DNA of 64,000 nt from Rhizoclosmatium globosum. Lineage: Eukaryota; Chytridiomycota; Chytridiomycetes; Chytridiales; Chytriomycetaceae. The DNA is taken from contig MCGO01000082.1 of assembly GCA_002104985.1 (NCBI GenBank), positions 1 through 64,000 of the forward strand, given 5' to 3'. Within the stretch, counting starts at the first letter, position 1; every line of letters begins with the position of its first letter. This document shows positions 33,435 to 50,300 of the stretch, piece after piece. Made by a program: the position numbers and the translations under genes. The notes under the pieces are model-generated. The model did not search any database. It was not told the origin of the DNA and saw only the letters and a list, made by a program, of their open reading frames with translations.

Positions 33435-35328
33435 ATGGACGACGACTTGAAGGTATCTTTATTATTTCAATGTCGTACCGATTCTCACACAGTCCGCAGC
33501 GATGGAGGAAACTCGGAAACGACCCCTTCCACCATGAACCACTTTCAAATGGTGCTGTATTCCACACAAAGAAAAAGCCACACAAACACGTTCCAGAGCA
33601 TATTCCACACAAACATCCTTCAAAGCTCAATCTGATTGCCTTTGAACATGGACGACGAGTCAAACAAGAAACAGTGTTTGTGCATAGCGTCTTGGATCGA
33701 ATTTCAGAGAACCAGAAGAAGGTACGAGGCTTCGTTTCAATTACGCATATAGTAATCAGAAACAGGATATCGATGTTCTTTGGTCTGGCCATCTGAACCA
33801 TAACAACGTCAACAAAATACTCTTCACAACTCCATTTCAACAGCGGGGATTCAAACCTCCAAAAACGCCTCCAAAGCCAACTCCAATCCCTGGGGAATAT
33901 ATTCCAAAATCACCAGAACCTCTCGTTGACGATGATCTGCAACCTTCCGCTTCTCTTGCAAACAGCCTCGGCCACATAGACGCCCCTGAAAATATGCACG
34001 AAATGATGCGGCAATTTGATTCCGTGAAAATTCTGGAACAGGATAAGCAACAGCTACAGGATAAGGAAGCAGAAGACATCATGAAGAAAGTCAACTGGAA
34101 CAGCCTCAAGAAGGCCGAAAGACGCCTAATACCATCAGTCAAAATGTTGGAATCAGGAACATTGCCACCAAAAACGTATCTGGTCTTTCAAAAGATGATC
34201 CCGCAATGAAGAGAAAGTATTTACCAGCCTACCAGTTGAATCTCACGAAACATGGTCAATATAAAGCATTCAGGAATGCTGATCACGAACTTGTGCAATC
34301 TGAATGGACAAGGAAGCAAGAGTCAAGCAAAGTTGAGAATTTGAAGGAATTGACCAAGTTTTTGCAAACTGTGAGACCAGCTATTGAGTAAACAGTTCTA
34401 ATAGCTTGTAAAAAGGAACTTGCAGCTCTTGGATGTACCGAGCCTGGACCTGATATGAAGCGGCTTCAGGTTTATCGTTATGTTTTTGATCGAATTATTG
34501 CCGATTTCAAGCATTATGGACCAATTTTGGCGGAAATTAAGGTTTATATGAATTAAAATTCTTGTATTAGTCTGATATTGTCGATAGAGCGAATATGATT
34601 CGTTTATTGGGAGTTACAGCCTTGACCAAAACGAACTGGTTTTCCTGAGGAACAAAGTACGAAAGCTCTTGGCCCAGGTAAGACATTTCTCACACCATTA
34701 ACGTTTCTAATAGCTATATCAAGAACGAAAATAGACTCCTGCTGAAGTTTGAAAGGAAAAAGAGCATTCAATGGAAACGCTTATTGCCCACTTAAGCAAG
34801 AAAACGAGTTTCTCAACTCAGAGCTGCGCAGAAAGCTAACTCTTTACGCTGGATATTTACCACCTGGAATTTTAAGTGAAAAGAAGAGGGAGGATTCTGT
34901 GCTGCATGAAGTTGAACCAAATATCACTCGTTACACTGCTGGAGAAGATCCTATCACTAATTATGAGAAACAAATCAAAAACCTGACTGAAGAGGTAAAA
35001 TTCACTTGAAATTCGATATCTGATTGTTAACAAGTACCTCAAAGGGAAATGCAAAGTCAAGCGAAATCGTACGTCTCAAAAAAGCACAGGAAGAAGACTT
35101 TGTAGCTAAGCCGCTATACGATCTCCTCGATGGAGAGCACGAGGAAATGACAGAGAGTTACACCAAACTCAAGGAAACACATGCTATACTGGAGGAAGAT
35201 CTCAAGAACAAAGTGGCTACGGTTGCGAAACTAGAAGCGGCTCTCAGGAGAAAGAGGAGCAATATCACTTCCTTATTGCGGAATACACTGGTCTCACTGA
35301 GTCAATCGCAAAGAAGGGAGGGGCATAG
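33435..35328 (+). CDS. TSNAXIP1/C6orf118-type coiled-coil protein, probably ciliary
   Basis: ATG 33435 opens MDDDLK and a 46 bp intron leads to RWRKLGNDPFHHEP. Next come NAVFHTK-type sequence, VKQETVFVHSVLDRIS and KTPPKPTPIPGEYIPK. The central block KYLPAYQLNLTKHGQYK, ELAALGCTEPGPDMKRLQV and YRYVFDRIIADFKHYG, then PILAEIKSEYDSFIGSY, matches the TSNAXIP1 N-terminal domain also found in C6orf118. A long coiled coil follows (EEMTESYTKLKETHAI, EDLKNKVATVAKLEA). A one-base shift at about 35240 uncovers EKEEQYHFLIAEYTG and LTESIAKKGGA-stop, a conserved-looking tail. Human relatives are linked to sperm or cilia; that role is inferred here. It is convergent with UNC119. Confidence 0.72.
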
Positions 35329-35375
35329 TTTATTTCACAATCATCCAATCCAAAATTCATTTCACTTTTTTTTCA

Positions 35376-36156
35376 TCAATAATAAGTGTAATATGCCTTA
35401 TTATGCATGATGAGTTTGTCATTCACAAAGTAATAACTGTCAGAAACAGTCTTGTTTGGATTTGCAACCATATCCTTGACTACAACGAGGTTAAGTCAAA
35501 AACCCAAATGCGAGCAACTCTACACCCTTACTTGTCTTCTCATCGAGTTTGGGAACCTTGTACACGTTCTCCCATGTGTTGACACTGTTTGGAATGCAAA
35601 AGCCGAAACTGAAGTCAAACGACTTGATCATTTTATCTTTGAAGTAGTGGATCTCAATCATGCGGAAATTATCTAATGGAGCGGGCCGACTGCAAAGACG
35701 AGGTTGGTTCCAATGGATTCAAAGGACAAGATTTCTTTTGGGAAAGCGTATTCGATTGTTCGTGTCATATTTTCGGGGCTGTGAGCATCATTTAGATTCT
35801 TTCTGAAATAGAATAGTTGACTTACTCAACCATATTGCTTTGGGTCCAGTCAAGGGTTTCAATGGGTCTTCCCACGTCAAAGAATACCTGATCAAATGAT
35901 CAATTTCTATCATTCAAGAAAGTATTACTACTAACATGATTGCTCTTCATGTCTCTGATCTGAAACTCCACAAACTGTACAGGGTTGCTAATGTAATTGG
36001 GACATAGAAAGTCTTTGGATGGCTTTTTGAGCCTTTTCTAGAGTTAATCTGTGTTGCCTTTACGAGATCTACCTACTTGAGTATATCTGCTGCAGAAGCA
36101 GCATGATGAGGTGAAGTTGAAGACTTGAATCCAAATCGAGACGCGGCGGTGGCCAT
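35376..36156 (-). CDS. UNC119: UNC119-type lipid-binding cargo adaptor
   Basis: UNC119 binds N-myristoylated cargo in a beta-sandwich pocket and, with ARL3, releases it in the cilium. ATG at 36154-36156 opens [13 protein letters not shown], exon 1 ending [27 protein letters not shown] and [14 protein letters not shown] follow, then [15 protein letters not shown]. The exon after NMVE has [17 protein letters not shown] and [49 protein letters not shown] and [18 protein letters not shown] complete the conserved C-terminus, with the stop at 35376-35378. Exons are short. PDE6D is the other candidate in this fold family, but KPSKDFLCP and the C-terminal [11 protein letters not shown] are UNC119-like. 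Confidence 0.88.
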
Positions 36157-36258
36157 GTTGGAAATTCAGGATTTACCTGTGACGAATTGTCGAGAAATGA
36201 ATTAAGTCGTTGTTCTACATGAATAAGTCCATAAAAAACAAGTCAACAAACCTTCGAT
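36157..36258. promoter_or_regulatory. shared divergent promoter (UNC119 / RAM2)
   Basis: About 100 bp separate the two divergent start codons and must contain both promoters. No recognisable TATA box or factor site is claimed. Confidence 0.4.
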
Positions 36259-37449
36259 ATGGACTTTGAAACCGTCTTCAGCGATGTGCTGCCTATCCCT
36301 CTCGATGAAGGACCCAATCCAATTTCACCCATCGCGTATCCAGCCGAGTGTGAGTTTCTACTACCATGTATTAGGTGTACCGAGTGATTGAACAACAACC
36401 CGTCCCACCAGACTCCCAAGCAATGGACTACTTCCGCGCCTGTGCCCGAGCCAACGAAAAGTCCCAGCGAGTTCTTGGTACTTTCTCTTGTTTCCCTGCC
36501 TAGCCAGAGGACTCACAATCAAAACCAGACCTAACCGCAGCAATCATCGAACTCAACCCAGCCCATTACACCGTCTGGAAAGTGCGCCAAGAGTGCCTGA
36601 TTGCACTGAACGCGGACATGCGGCAAGAGCTTGAGTACGCAACTGAAGTCGGCCTGGAACACCACAAAAACTATCAAGTCTGGCATCACAGGGAAGTCGT
36701 TGTGACCCAGATTGGGTACGACGAAGCCGTGATTAAGAAGGAGCTTGGGTACATTCATGCGCAATTCAAGATTGATTCAAAGAACTACCATGCATGGTCA
36801 TACAGGTAATGTCTTGAGCCTATTCTGGGACTAGCCGGTTAACCCGTCACAACAGACAATGGCTGGTAAAATATTTCAACTACTGGTCGGAGGAATTGAA
36901 AGAAGTGGATGGACTGATTGAGCTGGACTGTCGTAACAACTCTGCTTGGAACCACAGATACTATTACTTTACAAACCGTCCTGAAGGATTCAGCGACGAT
37001 GACTTGAAGAGCGAAATTACTTTTTCCTTGGCACACGTTCGAAAGACACCAAATAACGAATCACCATGGAATTACCTTCGAGGGTGCGTTTGGAATCGTC
37101 TATGCTGGATGTAACTGAGCTCTATTCTAGAATCTCCAAGAAAGCTAGCCCCGCGTCTGGAATTGTGGATTCATTGGTGAACGATGTCAAAAATCTTATT
37201 CAGGAGAATGAGTTTATTGTTCATGGGGCATCTTTCCTCTTGGATATTGTGGAGAGTAGAATCGCTCAAGAAGCTGATGAATCGAAGAAGAGTGTCGACT
37301 CTCAATATGCGAAAAAGGTTTGTTTCGGTTCACGTTATTTTGGTTCGTGCATCTTCTCACGTCTTCCTTATCAGCTGTGTAATGACCTCATGAAGTATGA
37401 TATCATCAGACTCAAATTTTGGACGTACAGGCTGTCGCTATTATCCTAA
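36259..37449 (+). CDS. RAM2: protein farnesyltransferase/geranylgeranyltransferase type-1 alpha subunit
   Basis: The alpha subunit (FNTA, yeast Ram2) is shared by farnesyltransferase and GGTase-I, which prenylate CAAX proteins. ATG 36259 opens MDFETVFSDVLPIPLDE, then YRVIEQQPVPPDSQAMD and YFRACARANEKSQRVL. Tandem prenyltransferase-alpha repeats follow: NPAHYTVWKVRQECLIA, KNYQVWHHREVVV, SKNYHAWSYRQWLVKYF, NNSAWNHRYYYFTNR and NESPWNYLRG. Each has the family's W..R or W..Y core. The last exons read FIVHGASFLLDIVESR and LCNDLMKYDIIRLKFW, ending YRLSLLS-stop. Length about 330 residues, normal for the family. Confidence 0.93.
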
Positions 37450-37530
37450 TAACTGGAAGTTTGATTAAAGTGCCATTTATTGAGATAAGCGAGAAGATAT
37501 TTGTCAGAGAGTTTTGTATTTATTGCCCCA

Positions 37531-41889
<4,359 letters not shown>

Positions 41890-41984
41890 GTTTATTCTTC
41901 AATTTCAACGGTATTGCGAAAAAGAGGGCTTTTTGCTAATAAATTCTATGAGTAACGGGGTCGTTATTAAAGCAATCAAATAAC

Positions 41985-44320
41985 TTACTCAGTTGAATTT
42001 TGAGCCGCCGAATTTCCAAACACAGACGTATTACTTGCTGCCGCACCAAATCCTGCCGAAGTTGCACCGCCTCCAAATACGCTTTGGTTTGAGGTTCTGT
42101 TCGATACAATGTAAGAAAAATTGTTGCTTTATAAAAGTGAAGACTCACGAGGCAAAGCTTCCAAAGCCAGTTGCAGCAACGTTTGAAGACTGGCCGAAAA
42201 CTGATTGGGTATTGGAAACTGATGGGAAGGCGCAGCTGCAGGGGCTCCAAAGCCTGATTGTCCAAATGCTGACGCTTGTCCGAATCCAGATTGTCCAAAC
42301 GCAGGTGTTGTTGCCTGTGCACTGCCGAATCCACCAGCTGGTTTCGCTCCTTGACCGAAAGCTGATACTGGAGTACTTGGTTGGCCAAAAGAAGATGGCC
42401 AAGGTTGATTGACCAAATGCAGATTGGGTTGAGGCAGGTTGGCCAAAGGCAGGAACTGCTGTTTGCGTATTCTGACCGAATGCCGATCCTGAAGCAGAAT
42501 TTCCAAAGGCTGTTGGTTTTCCAAAGGCTGAAACTGGTGTGGTTCCAGAACTAAAAGCGTTGGATGAAGGAGTAGCTGCGGCAGCACCAAAACCAGATTG
42601 TCCAAATGGCGGCTGTGCTGAAGCATTGGCCGGCTGGCCAAAAGCTGTTGGTTTTGAGCCGAATGCCGAAGTACCAGATCCTGTAAAACCTTGACCAAAT
42701 CCAGTTTGAGATGAAGGCGTCGTATTGGCAGGTGAAGCATTTCCGAAGACTGATGGCGGGGCAGGGGAAGACGATTTCGAAGCAGCTGCTCCAAGGAATG
42801 AGAATCCAGAAGTTGTTGAGCTTGGTGCTGGTTGAGCAGATCCAAAAACTGAACCGCCGGAACCGAATGCTGAACTGGTTGGAACAGCTGTCGAAGCAGC
42901 CGTTGAGATACTTGCAGCTCCAAACATAGGGTTGACTTTGTTTTGCGAAGCAGTTGGTGCACCAAAGCTTAGGGCATCCCCGAATCCTTTTGTGATGGGT
43001 TCAGATGTGTTTTGGTACTTGCGAAACCAAATGGTTTTTCAGCTCTACTTTTTCATTAGATGTCGTTGCCTAGCATTGAACTTACTCTTTTTGAACAGTA
43101 CTGATAGGGGTAGAAGTTATGATTGGGCCTGTTTCCGTCTTGAACGGTTGCGGAGACCTAAGACATTAAAGTTAAACCTATTCCATTCAGAAACAGTACT
43201 TACGATGCAGCCGAAGAAAAAGACGAAGCAGCACCTCCGAATACTGATGCATTAGGGTTTTGGGTGGCTTGATTTGGCGTATCTGCCGGAACAGGGGTCT
43301 TAGGAGCTGCAAACGAGAATCCAGTTGCAGATGCAGACTCTTGCTTCACGTCCTTCGTTCCAAAAGAAAATCCTCCTGTTGTGACAGGAGCTGAAGTCTT
43401 CGTTCCATCTTTTGCAGTGCTTGGAGCGGAAGAAAATCCCCCTGTATTAGCAGCAGGAGATGCTTCTTTGTGGTATCTTTCGAAGTGCCTAAAGCAAATG
43501 AGAATCCTCCTGTTGGGGCTACGTCATTTGTTGTATCTTTTGCAGCGTTAATACCAAAGGAAAACCTCCAGTTGAAGCAGGAGTCGCTTCCTTGGTTGCA
43601 TCTTTGGTAGCGTTGGCATCTTTTGCTGCTTCTTTAGTAACACTAGAAGCGAATGCGAATCCTCCAGCTGAAACGGCGCCTTTGTTGCATCTTTGGCAGC
43701 ACTTGAAGCGAATGAGAATCCTGCAGTTGTTGCAGGAGCTGCTTCTTTTGTCACTTCTTTGCCAGTGTTATCAGAGAAGGAAAACCCCCAGCCACAACAG
43801 GAGCAGCAGTCTTTGATGTATCTTTGGTATTGTTTGAAGCGAAGGAGAATCCCCCAGTTGAGGTTGTATCTTTTGCTGTATCTTTGGCAGTACTTAAAGC
43901 GAATGAGAATCCTCCAGTTGGGGCGGGAGCTGATTCCTTGGGTTTTGATGCAAACGAGAATTCATTGGAACTGGCTGGTCCTGATTGTTTTTGGGCAGGT
44001 TCCTTCGTTTCTGTTAGAAGAGGCTTAGACTCAGTACTCAATGCACTAGCATTCCCATATGCCGATATAATAGTTTTTGGAGCAGAAAGTGAAGTTGCTG
44101 CAAAAAGGACCGGAGTTGAACTCTTAGGTGGAATCGGGACGGCTGGGATCGTCGACGCCCCAAACAAAGGCGGTTTGCTAGCGGCATCTGAAGGCTTGGG
44201 CCCAGACAAGTTGGATAAGTTTGATGTTGACTTTGCGACACGTGGCGTTTCGCATGCAGTGCAGTTAGCAGATGATTCCAAGTTGCTGGTCAGACACTTT
44301 TGACAAGTCCACTTGACGCC
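41985..44320 (-). other. fifth zinc finger and C-terminal FG/GF repeat region
   Basis: The fifth RanBP2-type finger ([10 protein letters not shown]...CTACETPR, about 44245-44312) is followed by FxFG modules ([17 protein letters not shown]). From 43.0 kb down there are SVFG, FGQSGFG and SAFGQ repeats, i.e. cohesive GF/FG type. The frame slips by one base several times here, for example near 42390, where FGQ repeats continue in the neighbouring frame. The last exon ends [17 protein letters not shown]. Confidence 0.75.
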
Positions 44321-47300
44321 CGGAGGAGAATTAAGACCTTGTTGCTTTGGAGATGGGCTCTTTGAGGGTATAGATTTCGTTACTGGCTTGACTACGTGCA
44401 CGCATTTTGTCTTCGATTTGTTGACCGAAACTGCAGCAGAATTCAAGGAAGCAATTAGTTTCATTTGCTTCTTGACGGAATCTGGAAGTGGTAAGGTTGA
44501 TTTTGGATGAAGATCTTCGTCAAAGTCTGCATCGTCTGCCGAAAACAAATTCTTGGTTTTGGAAACAACTTTAGCCTGCTTGGGTTGTGGAGACAGTAGG
44601 TGCTTTTGATGGACTTCAAACAACATTGAATCTACTTTTTTGGAAATGGTGACGGTGTGGGATGTAATTCGACGAATATTACGACATAGAGTGTCCCAGT
44701 CAGGAAGTCTATCAAGCGATTAGAATGCACAAGCGAAGCAAAAATCCTTACTTCGTCGCAGACCTCGATCCTGCTTGGATTTCCAACTCCTCCTTCATCT
44801 CAAGAAGGGACCCTTTCATATCCGCTAATTCGGATTCCATTTGCTAAATAAAGTCAATGATATGCTACAAATATGAAGATACCATACCTTGACTTTTTTC
44901 CTCAACAAACTCTGTAAATAAGCAAATTCTGGACCCAATTCAGCCTGAATCTTGGTCCATTGCGAATCTTTTTCCAGAGCATTTTGCAGCTTTGTGGAAT
45001 GCTCATTCTTTCCCTTGACTATTCAAAAATTGTAAGGTTCACAACACTTCAATCACAAAGAGAAACTCACTCAATTTCAAAATATCATCCAGTTCCTTCA
45101 TAATTTTCAGTCTATTCTCACTGTTTGATTCGACTGAGCTTAATTTCTTGTTCAGTTCTGACACATGGATATGGGTTTCTTGTAAAATAGTTGATGAGTT
45201 CTTCACCGCCTTTTCAACAAAAATCCCGCATTCAGAAGCAGTCGAATTCAGCTAGAAACAAAGTGGTCAATATTATAATTCCTGGATCGAAGTTCACCTC
45301 TTGCAACTCATCCTCTAATTCAGTTCGCAGACGCTCAAAAAGCTCCGAATGACTTGTTGGATCAGGGTAAGCTTTCTGTTTCACTTCACGTTTGACTGGG
45401 GCGGGCACTGCGACAACAGAGATAGGCTTAGTTGGTTTGACTTGTTCTACAGCTTCAACAACGACAGGAATGGATGCCGGAGCAATTTTCGGAGATATCT
45501 TGGATGCAAGAGGCTTGGGAGATGGTACTTTCGGAGCTGCAGTATGAAGTGAATTCTCCTGGGCAACAATTGGCTTCACTGGATTTGGCGTAGTTGTTGG
45601 CTTTATGGCTGGCGTCACGGATTCTTTCAATGCTTGAGATCCTATGGAAGGAAGTTGACCACAGTCAAAGATTTGTATCTTGGCTTTTGTTTTCCAGTCT
45701 TGTCACCAAGTTGTTCAATTTTGTCCACAACATCCATTCCTTCAATGACGCTGCCGAAAACTACGTGCTTGTTATCCAAATGAGTTGCCTTTCCGGTTAC
45801 AATGAAGAATTGAGATCCATTTGTGTTCGGGCCCGAGTTCGCCATTGACAATACACCACGACCAGTATGCTTCAAGGCAAACCCTTCATCGGCAAATTTA
45901 GACCCATAAATAGATTTCCCGCCTGTTCCGTTATGTTTGGTGAAGTCTAATTCATGCCAATTAATTATTGAATTAACAGCCCGCAACACTAACCTCCTCC
46001 CTGGCACATAAATCCAGGAATTACACGGTGGAAAATAGATCCACGGTATCCAAAGCCTTTTTCGTAAGTGCAAAGTGCACGGAAATTCTCCGCTGTCTTG
46101 GGAACAACATCACTGCGAAGCTCCATGACAATCCTTCCAAGTGAAGATCCATCCGCAGTAATATCGAAGAATACTCGAGGTTTCTCTCCTGGAGCAAGAA
46201 TTACTGGTGCTGGCGCAGATGGTGGTGACGGGCCTGATCCAAAACTGAGTCCAGAACCAAATGATGGACTGGCAGAAGCGGATGAAGTACCAAACAATGG
46301 GACTGCTGGACTTGAAGTTGGACCAAGCCCAAACGATAACGGCAATGAAGATTTTGGTTGGTCCTTTGGAGGAGCCCCAAATGTAGGTAACGGAGCAGAG
46401 ACGGCGCCAAAAGCCGGAACAACCACGGGGCTGACCGATGCAGGTTTAGAACCCACTTCCGCGGAATTTGTTTTCGCTGAATTTAAGTTCCCAAAAAGAC
46501 CAAACGATGGGACTTGATTTGTTGACGGAGAAGGTTTAGTAGCACCTTCAGGTGTCCATTGAAACACCGGCGCCGCAGTTTTTAATGCATCCACCTTCAA
46601 TACACTCGCTGTTGCTTTTGGTGTGGTGTCAGACTGGAGAGATTTTTAGTCATGTGATTAAGGGTCAAAATTCGAATCACCTTAGCTTCACGAGGAACAA
46701 CGCCAGTTAATGCCTTTGCCTTCGTCATATTCGTACAAGCGACATCTCTCTTATCTGTTGACAGATCCACAACATTATATACAAGTAACCATCCAGCACT
46801 GTTCAAGACATAAACCAAAGGTGCTGGGCACAAACTTGGGGCATCCGGTGAACTTCCTCCCTTAATCTTGTCTTCGCTCGTGAAATCAATGTCCAGACCA
46901 ACTGGATACGTTTCATTGTCATCGGAATCAAGCGGCAAAGTGACTCCTTCGCCGATTCTCCACACATTCCACTTTCCGTCTTTGCAGCCATACATTCCAA
47001 GTTCGTTCGACGCGAAATTCGCGTATGGCATGAGGTATGTGGTATCGCCCAGGCCCGAAATCAGACTGGCGTAGTAGTTGTATTGACTCTCGTCCTGTGG
47101 GAATGAGCATGGGTCATCCAAACGAAGGTATTCAGACTTGATTCCGGTTTTAGCAGTTCCGGTTTGAGTAATAACGAATCCCACAGATGGTTGATCAGTC
47201 ACAGTGTAAATGACCACAAAGACTTTGTCTTCCAGCCAAAAGATACTTTGCACTATGATTTCGCTCAGTAAGAGAGTCAATTAACTCAAAACATTACCTG

Positions 47301-50300
47301 AAACTTCCAAATCTTTCAGACTTGGAGGAACGTCAATTGTGTTTTTGATGGTTCCATCCAAACTAATTTGTCTAACTGTACCCAAATGATCACCAACAGC
47401 CAGTTGTTTTCCTTTACGACTCCAACACATGGCTGTGATGACGAATTCGTCAAGCTTATCCAAAGCAGTAAACTCGTTCTTCTCATGATCCAACATAAAA
47501 ATACTTCCATCCGCATGGTTCACTGCACAAATTGCAGGATAAGCCTCTGGATTGGGCAACAACACAAAGTCTTCTTGATTTGGGCTCTTCAAAACTTTGG
47601 CGGGTTCATGCTTATCCTTTACAAACCGAATTAAAAACACTTTTGAATGAGTAAGCGACTTACGGAAGCCAATTTTGAAGCCAAATAAGTCTGAACAGTT
47701 CCCGAAGTCAGTCCAACAAATACTGTTTCTTCGTCCGCAGAGAGGCGAATTTGGTTGACTACGTCATCTTCTATCTCAACTTGGACGATTCCGTCGACAT
47801 TAACGATTTGTCTCGCAGAAGCCTGTCAAATCAATGATCAGAAAACGAAACCATGGCTCGTAGCAATAATTCACCTTCGCCAATGATTCACGAACATCCT
47901 TACTATACACAAAACCAAATCCTGCACTTGTTGCAAACACAACATATCCAAATTTGTTGGAAATAGCCAACAGATTGTAGCACACTGCTTCCTCCACTGG
48001 GAAATCAAATGGATCCGAAACTTTAATCTTGGCATCTGATGGAATTTGTCTGATTTGAATGAACTGAATTGAAAGTTAAGATATCAACCAAGACATATCC
48101 ACAACTTACATCAGGTTCAAACTCATCCCCTTCCGTTTCAACCGCAGAGTGTACAGCTGGAGTCTTGACTTTCGGAGCTGGGGCCTTTTGTGCACAGATT
48201 TCAATAAAAACAAATCTAATTTTCTGGAATACATACCTCTGGCCAAGGTGCAGATTCTTTCTTTGCGGTGACAGCAGGTGTGGCTGCTTTGACTGGAGAA
48301 GGGTCGCGTTTTGGAATTCCAGCTGACTTTTTCTCTTCCTTAACCGGTACAGCAGCTGACGTTGAGCCTGCAAGCGAACCTGGGAATGGTACTGGCGCAC
48401 TGGCAACAGAATCAGCAGGTCTCTTTGTTTCACAAGATAAACATTGAGTCTTTGAGTCGTCGTTTTTGACTAAACAAACATCGCAAGTCCATTGGAGTCC
48501 TGAAATGGCAGCCTTAGTTACACTTGAGGCAGCTTCAGCAGGTTTGAAACTGAAGCCTCCAGCTGGTATGGAATCCTTTGGTTGCGAGAAACTGAAACCT
48601 CCAGTAGCAGAAGTTGAGCCTCCAAATCCAAATCCAGTTGCAGTGGCTGGTGTGTCCTTTGAAGCTATGAAACTGAATCCTCCAGTGCCAGTAGCTGGCT
48701 CCTTTGTCGAGGAATCGTCTTTCTTTGTTGCAAATGTAAACCCTCCCTGAAGTGCCGCAGGAGCAGGAGCACCCAAAACAGGTACAGCAGCGGTATTTGG
48801 CTTGAAACTAAATCCACCCGTGTTGGTTGCCGGTACATTCGGAGCATCTTCTTTCTGAGCGGCAAATGTAAAGCCACCGAGGCCAGAGGCTGGCGCCGAA
48901 AGAGCAGGGGAATCCGTCTTCGTGACAAAACTAAAACCGCCAGTTCCAGTTCCTGCAATTGTGGGAGCCGTCTCATCGCTTTTCTTTGGAGTGAAACTAA
49001 ACCCTCCTGTGACAGGAGGTTTCACTCCGAACGCGGTTGTATCAGAAGGTGAAGGGTCATCTTTCTTTGGAGTAACGCTGAATCCGCCAGAAACAGGGGC
49101 CGTCACTCCAAAAACAGTTGTGCCCGCAGGTGGTGGGGTTGGACTGTCTTTTGCAGGAGTAAAACTGAATCCTCCAGTCACAGGAGCCTTGGTTCCAAAT
49201 GCGCTTGTGACACCAAAGGCACTCGTGGTTCCAAACGCACTTTTCAGAGGAGCTGGAGAACTTGACTCCTTGGCAGCAGCCCCAAAACTGAATCCTCCAG
49301 TCATAGAAGTTGAAGCCGGAGCTGCAGATCCAGAACCAGTTCCACCCAAAGCACCCCCAAAAGTAAATCCACCAGAAGGTATCGCTGCAGGCGCCTTTAC
49401 TTCAAACAACGATGCCTTAGGTGCGGCAACAGCACCTACGCGCTTTGTTTCACAAGCAGCACATTGCGTAACATCATCCGTATTATGGATCATACAGACT
49501 TCACAATCCCATCCCCCAACAGGAGCGGAAGGCATCTTAAATCCTCCAGAAGCCGCTGGCTTGGAATCAAAGAGTGACGGCTTCGGTACAGCTGAAGCCC
49601 CCACCCGTTTGGTTTCACAAGCAGCACATTGCGTAGCGTCATCCTTATTGTGAATCATGCAAATGTCACATGTCCAACCTCCAACAGGAGCAGAAGGCAT
49701 CTTGAACCCACCAGCAATAGCTGAAGTAGTGGCAGCAGGTTTCGCGTCAAACAACGATGGCTTTGGTACAGCAACCGCTCCAACGCGTTTAGTCTCACAC
49801 GCTGCACACTGTGTAGCTTCAACCTTGTTGTGAATCATACAAGTCTCGCAATTCCATCCCCCAACAGGAGCTGACGGCATTTTGAAGGTACTCGGAGCAG
49901 GAGCAGGCGATTTCACAGCTGGAGGAGCGGATTTCTTGGCAGCTTCCACCTTCATTGTGCTAGCCACTGGTTTTGGAGTTGTCTGATCAAAATAGATTAA
50001 TCTTACAATAACCTTGCAACTGAACGACAAACCTTCGCAGATCCACTCAGTCCAGGCAAGACCTCAGCCTTCGTCATACTTGGACAAGAAACTTCACGAC
50101 GACTGGAAGTAAGATCCACAACGCTGTACACGACAAGACAACCGGCGCTGTTCAAGACAAACACCAAAGGCGCTGGACACAAACTTGGGGCATCCGGTGA
50201 AGTTCCTCCCTTAATCTTGTCTTCGCTCGTGAAATCAATGTCCAGACCAACTGGATACGTTTCATTGTCATCAGAATCAAGCGGCAAAGTGACTCCTTCG

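Noticed and set aside
45640..45660. In-frame TAG after the cyclophilin domain read as the end of a separate gene
   Set aside because: The neighbouring frame restores the canonical cyclophilin end and continues through the linker; a single missing A explains the stop.
48922..49653. Long antisense frame opposite the zinc-finger/FxFG exon (also 43824-44303, 46068-46517 and 51672-52145)
   Set aside because: Repetitive, biased codons of the FG and Lys/Pro-rich exons keep the opposite strand open; the antisense proteins have no domain and mirror the repeats.
49440..49860. Regular direct repeats resembling a repeat/CRISPR-like array
   Set aside because: They are the coding repeats of three RanBP2-type zinc fingers in a eukaryotic gene.
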